Below are positions 1 through 9,312 of a DNA stretch of 60,000 bases, in pieces. The position numbers and the translations under genes were made by a program. The DNA is from Lineus longissimus (Eukaryota > Nemertea > Pilidiophora > Heteronemertea > Lineidae), in the NCBI RefSeq assembly GCF_910592395.1, contig NC_088320.1, forward strand, positions 15,066,501 through 15,126,500, written 5' to 3'. The notes under the pieces are model-generated. The model had not been told where the DNA came from and made no database searches. It saw nothing but the letters and a program-made list of their open reading frames with translations. Position 1 is the first letter of the stretch, and each line of letters opens with the position of its first letter.

Positions 1-1129
1 TGAAAGACTCTGGTTGACCGTGATAGTTTTGGGGTGTTGGAAGTCTGAACTTTGGGGTCATTTTCGACCATTTTTTACCGGTGAATCGAATTTTCGGCCG
101 CGACGTGTTAATTTGACCCCTGAGACTACACTATTTAGGCTACAGGACTTAAACTTCATCATTGATAGAGAAGAAATTCATTCATAAACAAATATGTATT
201 TATGATGGACAACACATCCATACTGGTGACTGAAACCATGTATCATAATTCAAATTCAATTTTTTGTACAACCTAGTCTCAGGCACTGAATTACTATGTG
301 TAACCTGGAAAATGATGACCCATTGTCGTGAAATCTCTCTGAGAGCAATTTTTTTCACTGGGGCTCTGGTCAACCAGTTTCAACCTCACGCAATGCTGAT
401 GTCCTCATTAGCATTCAAACGGGAACTGGAGTGGAACTGATCATATCAATTCGCGAAAGCCAACATGGTGGGCTAAAGGATGAACAAGCTAAATGTGCGC
501 ATTGTGCTCTGCGCCGTCATCTATCTTTTGGACAATTTTCATCTGTGATTGATCCATAATTGTAGAGAAAAGTTCGTGTTACCTCTCCCGAAGTCACCCG
601 CTCAACACTTCCCGGGAACGTCGAGATACTCGAGCATCACAACCTGGTTGGTTGCTCGAGCACTGCAGTTTGATCTTTTTTAAACTAATGACGTCACGAC
701 GTCATAATAAAGCAATCACTGGAGGGCACACACTAGTAATAAAATGCTAAAGCATTAACCAGTTAATTGGGCGACATCTAGCGGCTCATAACTTTTTTCT
801 AAAAGCTCCGATGAAAGTAATACCCGGAGGTCTAATAGACCTATGCCAGTTCTTCAAACCATTTTTTTTTTTGTGAGTTGCTACCAGAGAGATTTTAATC
901 GGTTCGTATGCTGGTACCAAAATTACTTTGTACGGTAGATCACGGTTCGTTAGCACCAGGAGCTGTCTTAACCTGTCCACCGCCAAGGGTGTCTATTTTC
1001 TACCTTTGCGGTATAAGAAAGGTCATGATTGAGCCTGAGGCGTGAAGAAAAAGCCCGGTAGTTTTTTTTAGCGCAAAATGTCATCCTTCTGTCGAGGAAG
1101 GGGAACTCTCTGAGGGTTCGAGCCTCAAT
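1..1129. repeat. GPCR unit A, 3'-side flank (segmental duplication)
   Basis: Non-coding sequence downstream of the receptor at 1130-2164. It is an inverted copy of the sequence following the other two receptors (about 29674-30860 and 38907-40460). Visible in all three copies are a doubled CRE-like TGACGTCA-type site (here 689-706) and a segment beginning with a GGTCAACCAGAGTC-like end. The short ORFs here are not conserved as proteins, so I call no gene. Confidence 0.7.
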
Positions 1130-2164
1130 TCATTTTCGACGACATTTAAACACCTCTCCCAAGGCACGTCTAAACCGCTGACCCGTTGCGCAGTAGATAA
1201 AGAAATTGACAAAATTGTTTAAATTGCTTAGAAAGTATACAATATCGAGAGCACTATCATATGCACGAAAGTTAATGGTGAGACCTGAAAATGATCGAAG
1301 AACTGCAGGTATTTGGGAAAGACCACCAGGGAGCTCTAGTATTATAAATACAACCACCACAATGACTACTCGAAGTGTAACCATATCCATGTGTTTGGCT
1401 CGCTGCGTGTTATTCTTGCTGAGATGAGTAGTGGTCGCCTGCTTGAGGCTAGATAATATTAAGTAAGTGAGGATTGTCAGGCTAATTATTGGTATTACTG
1501 AATTGATAGAGATATAGACGCTTGTAAGATAGATGATGTCAAAATAAAAGTTAAAGTACATATCCGAAGGATACCACCTGGGCAGGATCATTCGTGAGCA
1601 AGGGTCGTACCGGTATTTTACCTCTTGCGTGAAAAACAGTGGGATTCGATACAAGAAAGCCCCAAAACAGATTGTAAATAATGAAATGTAAGCGTTTCTC
1701 TTTGTGCAAACAGTCGCAGCCCGCAGTGGCCTGCAGACAGCAATATATCGCTCCGTAGCTACACAAAGAGTGATGAAGATGGATGCCGTCTTTGAAAAGT
1801 ACTGTGCTGTGTAAATGTAACGGTACGCATGCGTGATAAACAATATGTACTCGAACCATAAACCCGTGTAGTAGTACAGGAACTGCAGTGATGTTCCAAA
1901 TACTTGCGAAATTAAGACAAGACTATCGGTCACTGCTAGACCTTGTAGCAACACAGAAGTTGATGTGTAAGGTCGCTCATATCCTATGCCAATAATCGCA
2001 AGTATATTTGCAGGCAACCCAATGACTGCTATGATAAAAGATAATGGTACTTGAAAGATTACTTTGATCCAAGCGTAGTAAGCAATCACAGGATATACTT
2101 GATGTAAGCAACGTCCTCGCTCTGTGAACATATTGAAAGTAGTGTTATCGTCTGTTGCCGCCAT
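1130..2164 (-). CDS. Rhodopsin-class (class A) peptide-type GPCR, copy A
   Basis: Intact, intronless 344-aa seven-transmembrane receptor of the plasma membrane. Visible class A landmarks: an N-glycosylation sequon at N7; TM1 with GLPANIL (N53); TM2 LAVTD (D80); TM3 ending ERY (138-140, the DRY motif); TM6 ELPGG in place of CWxP; TM7 NFFIY (320-324, the NPxxY variant typical of FMRFamide-like and other invertebrate neuropeptide receptors); and a basic helix-8 tail. The ligand cannot be read from sequence; a neuropeptide is the family-based guess. The ATG at 2164 sits in a GCGGCA context that all three paralogues share. Near-identical full-length paralogues lie at 28639-29673 and 37872-38906. 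Three open copies suggest function, or very recent duplication. Confidence 0.9.
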   Translation of the reverse strand: MAATDDNTTFNMFTERGRCLHQVYPVIAYYAWIKVIFQVPLSFIIAVIGLPANILAIIGIGYERPYTSTSVLLQGLAVTDSLVLISQVFGTSLQFLYYYTGLWFEYILFITHAYRYIYTAQYFSKTASIFITLCVATERYIAVCRPLRAATVCTKRNAYISLFTICFGAFLYRIPLFFTQEVKYRYDPCSRMILPRWYPSDMYFNFYFDIIYLTSVYISINSVIPIISLTILTYLILSSLKQATTTHLSKNNTQRAKHMDMVTLRVVIVVVVFIILELPGGLSQIPAVLRSFSGLTINFRAYDSALDIVYFLSNLNNFVNFFIYCATGQRFRRALGEVFKCRRK

Positions 2165-4060
2165 CGTATACCTTCAAAATTACTTGATACAAGATTATTA
2201 TACCTCAAATCAATAGCACTTCACTGATCTCCTGCTCGATAAGCTTGGCGCTGCCTTCATAATGATGACGTCATAATCACTGTGAATGTGTTTAACAGAG
2301 GAAATAAGTCTTTGCTTGGTTATCCGAACATACACATGGTGGATGAAATACCACGGCCAAAGGATCCCCAAATGGAAGAGCGGCTTTTCATGTGACGTTC
2401 TGTAATCAGTGGTGTTTGGTCGGTTGCTGCCGATGTTTCCGTTTGGGTAGTTGTAAAACAAGAAACACAAAAACGCAACCGAAACACAGAAACGAAAAAG
2501 TAACGGGTTTTCCTTTAAGTTGGAATTGAGGCGCAGGCATAGGCGGTACCTCGATACTTTCCATGCCCAAGTCGTTGTTATCGTCGTTAAAGTAACCTCT
2601 GTGGATGACTCGGTCAGGGGCACGAAGGGAGTGCAGTCTTTTTGAGATGGTGGTGAAGTGCTTTGGTAAGTTAGATTCCTACAGCCTGTTGTTTTAAATG
2701 GTGGCGCAGTACAATGTATTGGTAGTGTTGTGTTCGTTCATGGGTTCAATTCTTAAAATATATCTTTAGAGATCTGCTTTATGTTATTGAGGTTCAAGGT
2801 AGATTTCCGATAGAAATTGGGAGATTTTTCCGGCGAGAATGAACACTCCTCCTCGGACATGTTGGAGCTGCTGGCGATTTGTTGAAATCCGGAAAAAACT
2901 AAGTGAGGGAGGTTTACTCATTTGCATAATTTATGAACTTCGGAACTTACGAGCACCGCTTGAGGCCTTGAGGAAGCCAAAGGAGATATTGGGAAATGAG
3001 CATTCCTTCTTCCATTCCGGCTGAGTGCCTGCTTTTGTTACACCCGCTTTCGCGGCAACAACCATGGCCACAGGATGGTGTCTGCAGATCAGAATTCGCA
3101 ACAGGAGTGGCGGTTCCTGCGTTTCTGTGTGTTCGTTCCTGCGTTTCTGTGTTTCTGTTTCGTTTCTATGTTTCTGTTTTTACAACTACCCTCGGTCGTA
3201 CACATGCATTGTCGACGAAAACTGGCGGTGTTAGTTACAAAAACTCCAAGGATGACATTTAAACAGAATACTGTCGTCAAAATCGCATGAAGTTTTCCAT
3301 CTTTGAAACTGCAACGAACTACACCATCCAGAAGTTTTTGTCAAGACACCAATTCATTTCTCAATCAATTCCTGCGGGAAACATGGAATACAACTCTTCG
3401 TAGTCTTCTCATCGGTTACCAATATGGGTGACCGTGGATTTCCTGAAATAGCTAGGCAATATCCTTCATCATATAATAGAATGTTGTCGGATGTGAAACC
3501 CTCCCCGCTAGCGAAACTCGAACTTGCGAACAACAACGAGAGCCTTAACTATGCGGAAAGAAAACCAGAACATTGATATTGCACGCACTTCCTAAAGCCG
3601 AACGGCAACGCAATGACCAAGCTTGTCAGCATTGAATTATTCACCTGGTGTGCGTGTTCATAATACTCGTAATCGCGGTAAATTGGAGCCGTGGAAAGCG
3701 AATAACTAACCTTGTAACTGGAGACAATTATACTTTGAATTGGTATCGGTGGTGTATTATGTCTTGGTAAATGCGAGACATGTATTGTAAAATATAAAAT
3801 AAAAGAAATCGATTTAAAGGACCATTGGCATTATTAAGGGTAATATTACCCAGCTGTTGGCTGCCCAGTCACCTCCTATTCAACTTAAGTATATGTAGTT
3901 CCCTTCAACAAATTGCACGAAAAAAGGAAAAATTCAAAATCCGACTGAATTATCGCGCTTTTCTGATGTTGACTTCAATTAGACACGAGTTAGCTCTCCA
4001 TGCGTCGATCCTTTCCACGTGGAACGATGCACTAGTAAGGTGTTTCCTGTAGTCAGGAAG
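2165..4060. repeat. GPCR unit A, 5'-side flank (segmental duplication)
   Basis: Non-coding upstream side of receptor A, inverted relative to about 26820-28638 and 36240-37871. It includes two oppositely oriented GTTTCTG-rich minisatellite patches (about 2455-2510 and 3115-3180). Similarity to unit B ends near 4060, exactly where a Polinton remnant begins. Short ORFs here are repeated by homology in the other units but shift frame between copies, so I do not call them genes. Confidence 0.65.
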
Positions 4061-4413
4061 TTTTTCATGATTTCACGAAGTTGATAATCAGCGTGAAATC
4101 TGTAAAATGATCTTATCATTGTATTCCTGTGGTTTAAATGGTCATTAATTGAAATCCCACAACCAGTTGTTGCAAACCATACAGCCAGGTTAAATTGATT
4201 CTGATAAAACGATAGTGGATTATTAATCAGTCTTAGACGATCCTTGCTATTTTTCAAACTTATTAACCCAGGAGTTATGTTAAATTCTTTTATAGTGAAA
4301 AAACTAATAGGGGTAACATAAACATCAAAGTTAAAAAAGTAATATGTAAACATATCCTTATGTTGTATTGTTAATGGGTAATTCCTTACCACTTTTTTAG
4401 GTGGAATAACCAT
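4060..4413 (-). pseudogene. Polinton structural-protein fragment (third lineage)
   Basis: The first ~115 codons, read leftwards from the ATG at 4413, are clearly homologous to the N-terminal part of the 489-aa protein at 4984-6453. They share the TTGCGIS and NPLSFYQNQFN motifs. Homology stops near 4060 and the reading frame then runs into GPCR-unit sequence. The fragment lies outside the terminal inverted repeat of the 20-kb Polinton and on the opposite strand, so it is a separate, older insertion remnant. The sequence differs from both other copies in the window. Confidence 0.8.
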
Positions 4414-4751
4414 ATCTATTCATTTATAACTAATTTGTTATCAAATACTAGTGTACAGACTTTACAGACTTTACAGGTTGTAATAAGTCTAAAGTAATAG
4501 GAAAATGCATGCTAGATTATTTCGGTTTTGGCAACTTTAATTGGGAAAAAAACTTGTGTTTTTCCCTAAGCAATAGGTTTTGACCTTTTTTCACAATAGT
4601 CGTAGATATCGTATATCGCATTTTCCTACTACTTATGGCCCTATCAAAATACAATATCCGAACCTCTTTGAAAAGCATTTGTAGAAAGGGTTTTAACAAG
4701 CAATAGCTTATTTTGGTTACTCTTTCTATACCTTACTTAGCACGACGTTTC
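4414..4751. other. Left flank of the Polinton; part of the repeated target region
   Basis: No gene seen. From about 4640 onward it matches 32805-32918 and 42285-42399, the two paralogous uninterrupted copies of the Polinton insertion site. The stretch before 4640 is unassigned. Confidence 0.6.
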
Positions 4752-4757
4752 TACCAG
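4752..4757. repeat. Target-site duplication, left (TACCAG)
   Basis: TACCAG directly precedes the 5'-AGAAAGTG terminus. The same 6 bp follows the other terminus at 24786-24791. Six-bp duplications are the rule for Polinton integrases. Empty paralogous sites at 32919-32924 and 42400-42405 contain one copy. Confidence 0.95.
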
Positions 4758-4969
4758 AGAAAGTGTATATTGCGATGGTAGGAACTAGGTTATGTTTTAG
4801 GCCCTTTTGACCAAAGACCTTACAGGTCTTTTGCCCCAAATAAGCCTACAACCCCCAAAGAACCAATCCACCACAATACACACTTTCTATCATTCATGAG
4901 ATTCCCAGTGAAGCGTTGCAATGAAATGGTCAGTGAAATGGTGAGGGAATACTAGAGCTCAATGGGTTA
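4758..4969 (+). repeat. Left terminal inverted repeat with internal palindromes
   Basis: Matches 24576-24785 in inverse, with small indels. The terminal 21 nt (4758-4778) are themselves inverted at 4867-4887, so the TIR can fold on itself. A perfect 8-bp-arm, 3-nt-loop palindrome lies at 4813-4831 (AAAGACCT TAC AGGTCTTT). In protein-primed replicons the termini are the replication origins, so this is the likely origin (inference). Confidence 0.9.
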
Positions 4970-4983
4970 TTCCATTAAAATAA

Positions 4984-6453
4984 ATGGCCTTTTTACTGTC
5001 TTCATTATCCAAAACTGAAGTTAAAACCAAACATAATTATTCATCAGCTTCTGGAGTAATAAAGTATTATCCAATAGCAAATCAACATAAAAGTAAATTC
5101 ACCTATGACTTCTTTAATTTAGAAGTAACTGTTAATACTAATAACTTCTTCAGACTACAAGAAACTAAGATAACACCTGGGTTTTTGAGCCTGAAAAATA
5201 AGAAAGACTGTCTGCGACTGGAAAAGAATCCATTGTCGTTTTACCAGAACCAATTTAACATGGCTGTTTGGTTTGCTACAACAGGTTGTGGTATTTCAAT
5301 AGACGATCACTTGAATCACAGTGACCCATTGATAAGGTCAATTTACAGGTTTCATGTTTACTATCAAATATTGAAGATCATGAAGAATCTAGAGATACCG
5401 ATTCCAGGTGAAAGTGATTTTAATGAGACAAACAATAACATTAACCGTAGGAAACTAGGAGGGTTATTGAGTGAATTTGGTTTAAAAGACGAGTACGATT
5501 TCTCGGTGTTTGAAAATAACGGTGGTTGGAGGTCATGGAGTGTACCGGATTACAACCCGAACATAACTGATCCCGGATATTACATCAATGATTCTAAAAT
5601 CAATTTCTTCCTCATGCAAGTTCATGAAAATAGAATGCCACCAATGTTCAGTAAAGACTGGGATGCTGGAATGGCTAATTTCAAATATCCTGATACCTTC
5701 ATTAAGTATCATGTGAAACAACACAAGAATGTATTTGATGTAATTACACAAAATGAATGTCAAACCTATCAACAATTCATGATATCTAAAACAAATGGTT
5801 TCTCTAATCCTGGAATAGAGAGGTTGAATGACACAATAAGAACATATGTTTACTGTATTCTGGGTGCTCAGGCGTTGACCAGAACACCAATAATTGGAGT
5901 ACCGGGTACAGAATTGGATGCTCAGAAGGAATTTAACAAACTATTAAAGGACTCGATTAATCAACATCCAGATATTCCCACTTCAATTCAAAGATACCAA
6001 AAAGCAGTGAGTGACACTCATACAAGACTATATTATGTAATAGCACCAGGATTGTATGTCATAGGATCAAATATGGTACTCGTTATTGGTAAGCTGGATA
6101 ACTACAATAATAACATTTTAATAGCACCAAAAAATGCTAAACCTGGTAAGAATGACATTAACCACAAAAAGACCTTACCACCACCACTGATGGAAGGAAA
6201 TAGTTCTAAGAAAATAAGAGTTAAGAGTAGCGTTGGTACATCAATGACGGACTTCGTCCTGAGAGCAAAGCTCGAGACCAGTCATACACCAAAGAGTAAT
6301 GTTGTTACACCAAAAACAACTGAAACCTCAAAGAATACTCCTACTACTACTAAACTTGACACCAAAGTTGAGAAGGTGGATGATACTCATGAAACAATTA
6401 AATTCATGCTTTACTCAGTTGTTGGTACATTGATTGTTTTTATGGTTAGATAA
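4984..6453 (+). CDS. Conserved Polinton protein with C-terminal membrane anchor (489 aa)
   Basis: Unknown function; probably structural, because homologues accompany capsid genes and two further diverged copies occur in this window (4060-4413 and 56030-57397). The conserved core is residues ~35-380, with motifs such as NPLSFYQNQFN and TTGCGIS near residues 80-105. A Thr/Lys-rich linker follows (about 400-465). A hydrophobic segment close to the C-terminus (about 469-487) suggests a tail anchor. The ATG at 4984 follows TAA directly. A double-hairpin repeat is inserted in frame in the linker at 6248-6276, giving the peptide DFVLRAKLE. Starts 14 bp after the left inverted repeat. Confidence 0.75.
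   Translation: MAFLLSSLSKTEVKTKHNYSSASGVIKYYPIANQHKSKFTYDFFNLEVTVNTNNFFRLQETKITPGFLSLKNKKDCLRLEKNPLSFYQNQFNMAVWFATTGCGISIDDHLNHSDPLIRSIYRFHVYYQILKIMKNLEIPIPGESDFNETNNNINRRKLGGLLSEFGLKDEYDFSVFENNGGWRSWSVPDYNPNITDPGYYINDSKINFFLMQVHENRMPPMFSKDWDAGMANFKYPDTFIKYHVKQHKNVFDVITQNECQTYQQFMISKTNGFSNPGIERLNDTIRTYVYCILGAQALTRTPIIGVPGTELDAQKEFNKLLKDSINQHPDIPTSIQRYQKAVSDTHTRLYYVIAPGLYVIGSNMVLVIGKLDNYNNNILIAPKNAKPGKNDINHKKTLPPPLMEGNSSKKIRVKSSVGTSMTDFVLRAKLETSHTPKSNVVTPKTTETSKNTPTTTKLDTKVEKVDDTHETIKFMLYSVVGTLIVFMVR
6248..6276 (+). repeat. Double-hairpin repeat, in frame in 489-aa protein
   Basis: GGACTTCGTCC followed by GAGCAAAGCTC: two 4-bp stems with 3-nt loops, lying in the C-terminal linker of the host gene. 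Confidence 0.85.
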
Positions 6454-6463
6454 ATAAGTAATT

Positions 6464-8107
6464 ATGGCTGAAGGAGGTGAAAATTATGAAATGAGTGATT
6501 ACTATCCACATTACAATCCTGATTACGATCCTGATTACGAACCTGATTACAAACCTGAGGATTATGTTGATATCTTTGGTTTTAATAAAAAGCCTCGATA
6601 TGATGACACAACATACAACACAGGAGGTGAAGATTATGCTGATATCTTTGGTTTTAATAAAAAGCCTCGAGATTATGACACAAAATACAACACAGGAGGT
6701 GAAAATCATACTGATGAAACCTCATTCACTAAAACTCCAGAAAGGCCAGGCACAACATACAACACAGGAGGTGAAAATCTTACTGGTGAAACTTCATTCA
6801 GTACACCAGAAAGAGTAAGAGGTATTGTCCCTGAATTGATGGAAAAGGAGTTAAGTTACGATACAATAGAGGATAAACTTGATACAGCATTGGGAGGATC
6901 AAACTGGAAGTATGACAAGAAAAAATTGAGTAATCTTTCACCACACATTAGTTACAAAGGTAACAAACTTTATTACAATCCGACAAATTCTGAATTTGAT
7001 TTGATAAAAGATAAACTAGGAAACAAAAATTTATTTGAATATCCTGATAAAAATGGAGAAAAGATAAAGTTTATTCCTTTAACTAAGGATAATGGAAGCT
7101 TCTATGCTGAAGGCACATTAAAGACTAAGTTTGGTACTAGATTTGCTGACATGATTAAAGATATGATTGCACCTGACCCACCAGTAAGGGAACCTAAATC
7201 TGCATCCACTCAAACAGATATATTAATTAATGAGGTAAACAGTTCAAACAAACCAATAGATAAACTGATAGATGCTACTGATGATGAACTTAAATCACTG
7301 GGTTTTACTGAATATGCCTTGAGAGAACTTAGAGGGTTAAAACACGCTGGTGATGATCTAGCTGCAGTAAAGATGGATAAGGACATGCAAATAGAAAGCC
7401 TAGAAGAAGAACTTAATAATTTAAAAAGAGAATATGTAAAGTCTGTAGAAGAAGATACTAAAGATAAAGTGGAGTTGAAAAAGCAAATAGATGAACTAAA
7501 TAATAAATTGCATGAGGAAATGTCAAAGGTATGGAGGTTAGACAATGACAGGGAGTCACAAACTAGAAGAATTAAACGTTTAATTGTTGATGTTCTAAAG
7601 AAACCAGATTCAACTATTCCTCTGAAGGATAGAATAAAGTTACTTTTTAAGACGTATGGTGTAACCATTAGCGCCATAATAACAGCTGTTGTAATGACAT
7701 TTACAACTCTAGGTCTCAGTATCAGTAGTGCTTTAAGTGGTGCCACTAAATCTGTAAAACCAACTCCAGGACCAGACCCAACTCCAGGACCAGAACCAAC
7801 TCCTGGACCTACACCAGAACCTGGACCAGGACCAAAACCATCAATACCAGATAAAGTAAAAGAAGCTCTCAAGAAGTTTGCTGAATGTCTAAAAGAACTA
7901 GCCAAGAAATCAGCTGCGGCTTTACCGGGAATCATCGGTTCTATCGTATCATTTCTCCTGAAAACAATTGGTGCAGTTGTTGGCTTTCTAGCTGAACATC
8001 TGATCATAGCAGTTATTGCTATTGTGAGCTCCATAATCTATGGTTTAATAAAGGGTGTTAAAGCCTTAAAATCACGTAAAACAGTAAAAAAACATAAAAG
8101 GTCTTAG
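6464..8107 (+). CDS. Multidomain membrane-active Polinton protein (547 aa)
   Basis: Unknown exact role. The N-terminus holds degenerate repeats of about 25-30 aa containing YNTGGE (residues ~45-105). A predicted coiled coil spans ~295-370, a hydrophobic segment ~395-420, then a Pro-Gly repeat (PTPGPDPTPGPEP type, ~427-455). The C-terminal region (about 456-530) has an amphipathic helix and two hydrophobic segments, ALPGIIGSIVSFLL and IIAVIAIVSSIIYGLI, and ends in a Lys/Arg tail. Similar C-termini in Polintons and adintoviruses have been compared with membrane-lytic peptides, so a membrane-penetration role is plausible (inference). A truncated homologue keeping only this end is at 57403-57592. 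Start follows the previous stop by 10 bp; no TAAATG here. Confidence 0.7.
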   Translation: MAEGGENYEMSDYYPHYNPDYDPDYEPDYKPEDYVDIFGFNKKPRYDDTTYNTGGEDYADIFGFNKKPRDYDTKYNTGGENHTDETSFTKTPERPGTTYNTGGENLTGETSFSTPERVRGIVPELMEKELSYDTIEDKLDTALGGSNWKYDKKKLSNLSPHISYKGNKLYYNPTNSEFDLIKDKLGNKNLFEYPDKNGEKIKFIPLTKDNGSFYAEGTLKTKFGTRFADMIKDMIAPDPPVREPKSASTQTDILINEVNSSNKPIDKLIDATDDELKSLGFTEYALRELRGLKHAGDDLAAVKMDKDMQIESLEEELNNLKREYVKSVEEDTKDKVELKKQIDELNNKLHEEMSKVWRLDNDRESQTRRIKRLIVDVLKKPDSTIPLKDRIKLLFKTYGVTISAIITAVVMTFTTLGLSISSALSGATKSVKPTPGPDPTPGPEPTPGPTPEPGPGPKPSIPDKVKEALKKFAECLKELAKKSAAALPGIIGSIVSFLLKTIGAVVGFLAEHLIIAVIAIVSSIIYGLIKGVKALKSRKTVKKHKRS

Positions 8108-8154
8108 GTGAACTTCTATCAAAACAATGTTTAAAAAATAATTATTATGTAAAT

Positions 8155-9261
8155 ATGAATAAATACATCTCATTAAAAGACTATTTTAGTAAATGTAGCA
8201 ATGAAAATCTTACTGGATTCCTTCGTCCTAGGGTTATGGATCGAGCTATGCTCTCAAGACGAAGTCCGACTAGGACAAAGTCCCGAGAGCAAAGCTCGAC
8301 TGAGACACACAAAGTAGTCCTGCCAAGAATGAAAGAATATGACGTCAGTACCAACACTAATGCCCAATTCTGCCGTAATTGTAAAAGGTGGACCCTTTTT
8401 GAGTATAAAAAAAACTTGAATTCAGCAAGGTACGCAGCTAAAACTGTGAAGTATCAATTCTGCACCAATTGCAATTCGACTACTTACGATGATGATTTTA
8501 AAACTCTTGAGATCAATATTGACAACAAGACACGTTACTTTGACAGTATTCTAAGGAAACTTGGATGGAGGCGGCTGTCCGAATCGGCAGTTAAGTATTT
8601 AAAGGACTTTGTGGAAGGGTATTTACAGTGCTACTTTTCAAGTCACAGAAAATGTCTTAGTAAGCAGAGATATGAAAGTACTCTTCAGTCAGCCCTAAAA
8701 ATGGGTATTAACACTCTCCCCTCTAAGTTATGTAACCAAGGGTTACATGGTGAAGCCATGCTTTTTAAATTTCACTGTGGGGAATATGATTGGTTTCTTG
8801 CCATTGAATTTATTAACAGGGCAATTGGTAAACCGCAATTAACCGATGAGAATATCACTGACCTTAGACTAGTGTACTATGCTTTCCTTAGATTTCTGCA
8901 TTACTGTGGTGTCAAGGTCACCATTAACTACAAGGTATTTTTACACCAAGCCTTTAAAACGCTGAAAATTGATTATGTAATATTTACACCTTTTTTAACC
9001 AACAAGGAGCGAGTTAATGATTTGGAGAGATTATGGTATGATTTCACTCAAAGTATTTTCTTCCAGAATTACAAGGTTGAGAAGGAATATGACCAGGATA
9101 TTGACAAGCAGTTTGACGTTTTACTGAGTGCCAGTGCAGGTAGAGACAATAACTGCATCAGTAGTATTAAGTTTACACCAGCCGGACTTCGTCCTGAGAG
9201 CATAGCTCGAGCCGGACTTCGTCCTGAGAGCATAGCTCGAGCTAGTGTTAAGATGCAATAA
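8155..9261 (+). CDS. Zinc-ribbon protein of unknown function (368 aa)
   Basis: Not recognised with certainty. It has a CxxC...CxxC zinc ribbon (C73/C76 and C103/C106) followed by ~230 residues rich in predicted helices. That layout recalls TFIIB-like transcription factors but I see no decisive motif, so it could equally be a virus-specific DNA-binding protein. Both ends carry in-frame double-hairpin repeats: residues ~29-50, and two exact tandem 30-bp units encoding AGLRPESIAR twice near the C-terminus (9181-9240). The ATG at 8155 lies in TAAATATG. No homologue is seen in the second Polinton as far as the window extends. Confidence 0.6.
   Translation: MNKYISLKDYFSKCSNENLTGFLRPRVMDRAMLSRRSPTRTKSREQSSTETHKVVLPRMKEYDVSTNTNAQFCRNCKRWTLFEYKKNLNSARYAAKTVKYQFCTNCNSTTYDDDFKTLEINIDNKTRYFDSILRKLGWRRLSESAVKYLKDFVEGYLQCYFSSHRKCLSKQRYESTLQSALKMGINTLPSKLCNQGLHGEAMLFKFHCGEYDWFLAIEFINRAIGKPQLTDENITDLRLVYYAFLRFLHYCGVKVTINYKVFLHQAFKTLKIDYVIFTPFLTNKERVNDLERLWYDFTQSIFFQNYKVEKEYDQDIDKQFDVLLSASAGRDNNCISSIKFTPAGLRPESIARAGLRPESIARASVKMQ
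8241..8299. repeat. Double-hairpin repeats, two opposed units in zinc-ribbon gene
   Basis: TCGAGC-TAT-GCTC half followed by a decayed GAC half, then GGAC-AAA-GTCC and GAGC-AAA-GCTC. A further partial copy may precede at 8216-8230. All stay in frame. Confidence 0.8.
9181..9240 (+). repeat. Two exact tandem 30-bp double-hairpin units
   Basis: Units 9181-9210 and 9211-9240 are identical. Each contains GGACTTCGTCC and GAGCATAGCTC. Thirty bp equals ten codons, so the host frame is preserved. This is the best place to define the unit. Confidence 0.95.
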
Positions 9262-9312
9262 AGTTGTGAAAACAGCATTTTGCACTTAACAGTCATTTTT
9301 CCATAATTTTAA

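Noticed and set aside
1206-1427. Antisense ORFs within the GPCR genes (also 29376-29597 and 38609-38830)
   Set aside because: Conserved only because they mirror the conserved receptor sequence.
2210-2623. ORF repeated beside each GPCR (also 28151-28378 and 37418-37807)
   Set aside because: Frames shift and end at different points between copies; similarity is at DNA level only.
7210-8034. 274-aa minus-strand ORF
   Set aside because: Shadow of the 547-aa gene; composition reflects complementary codons.
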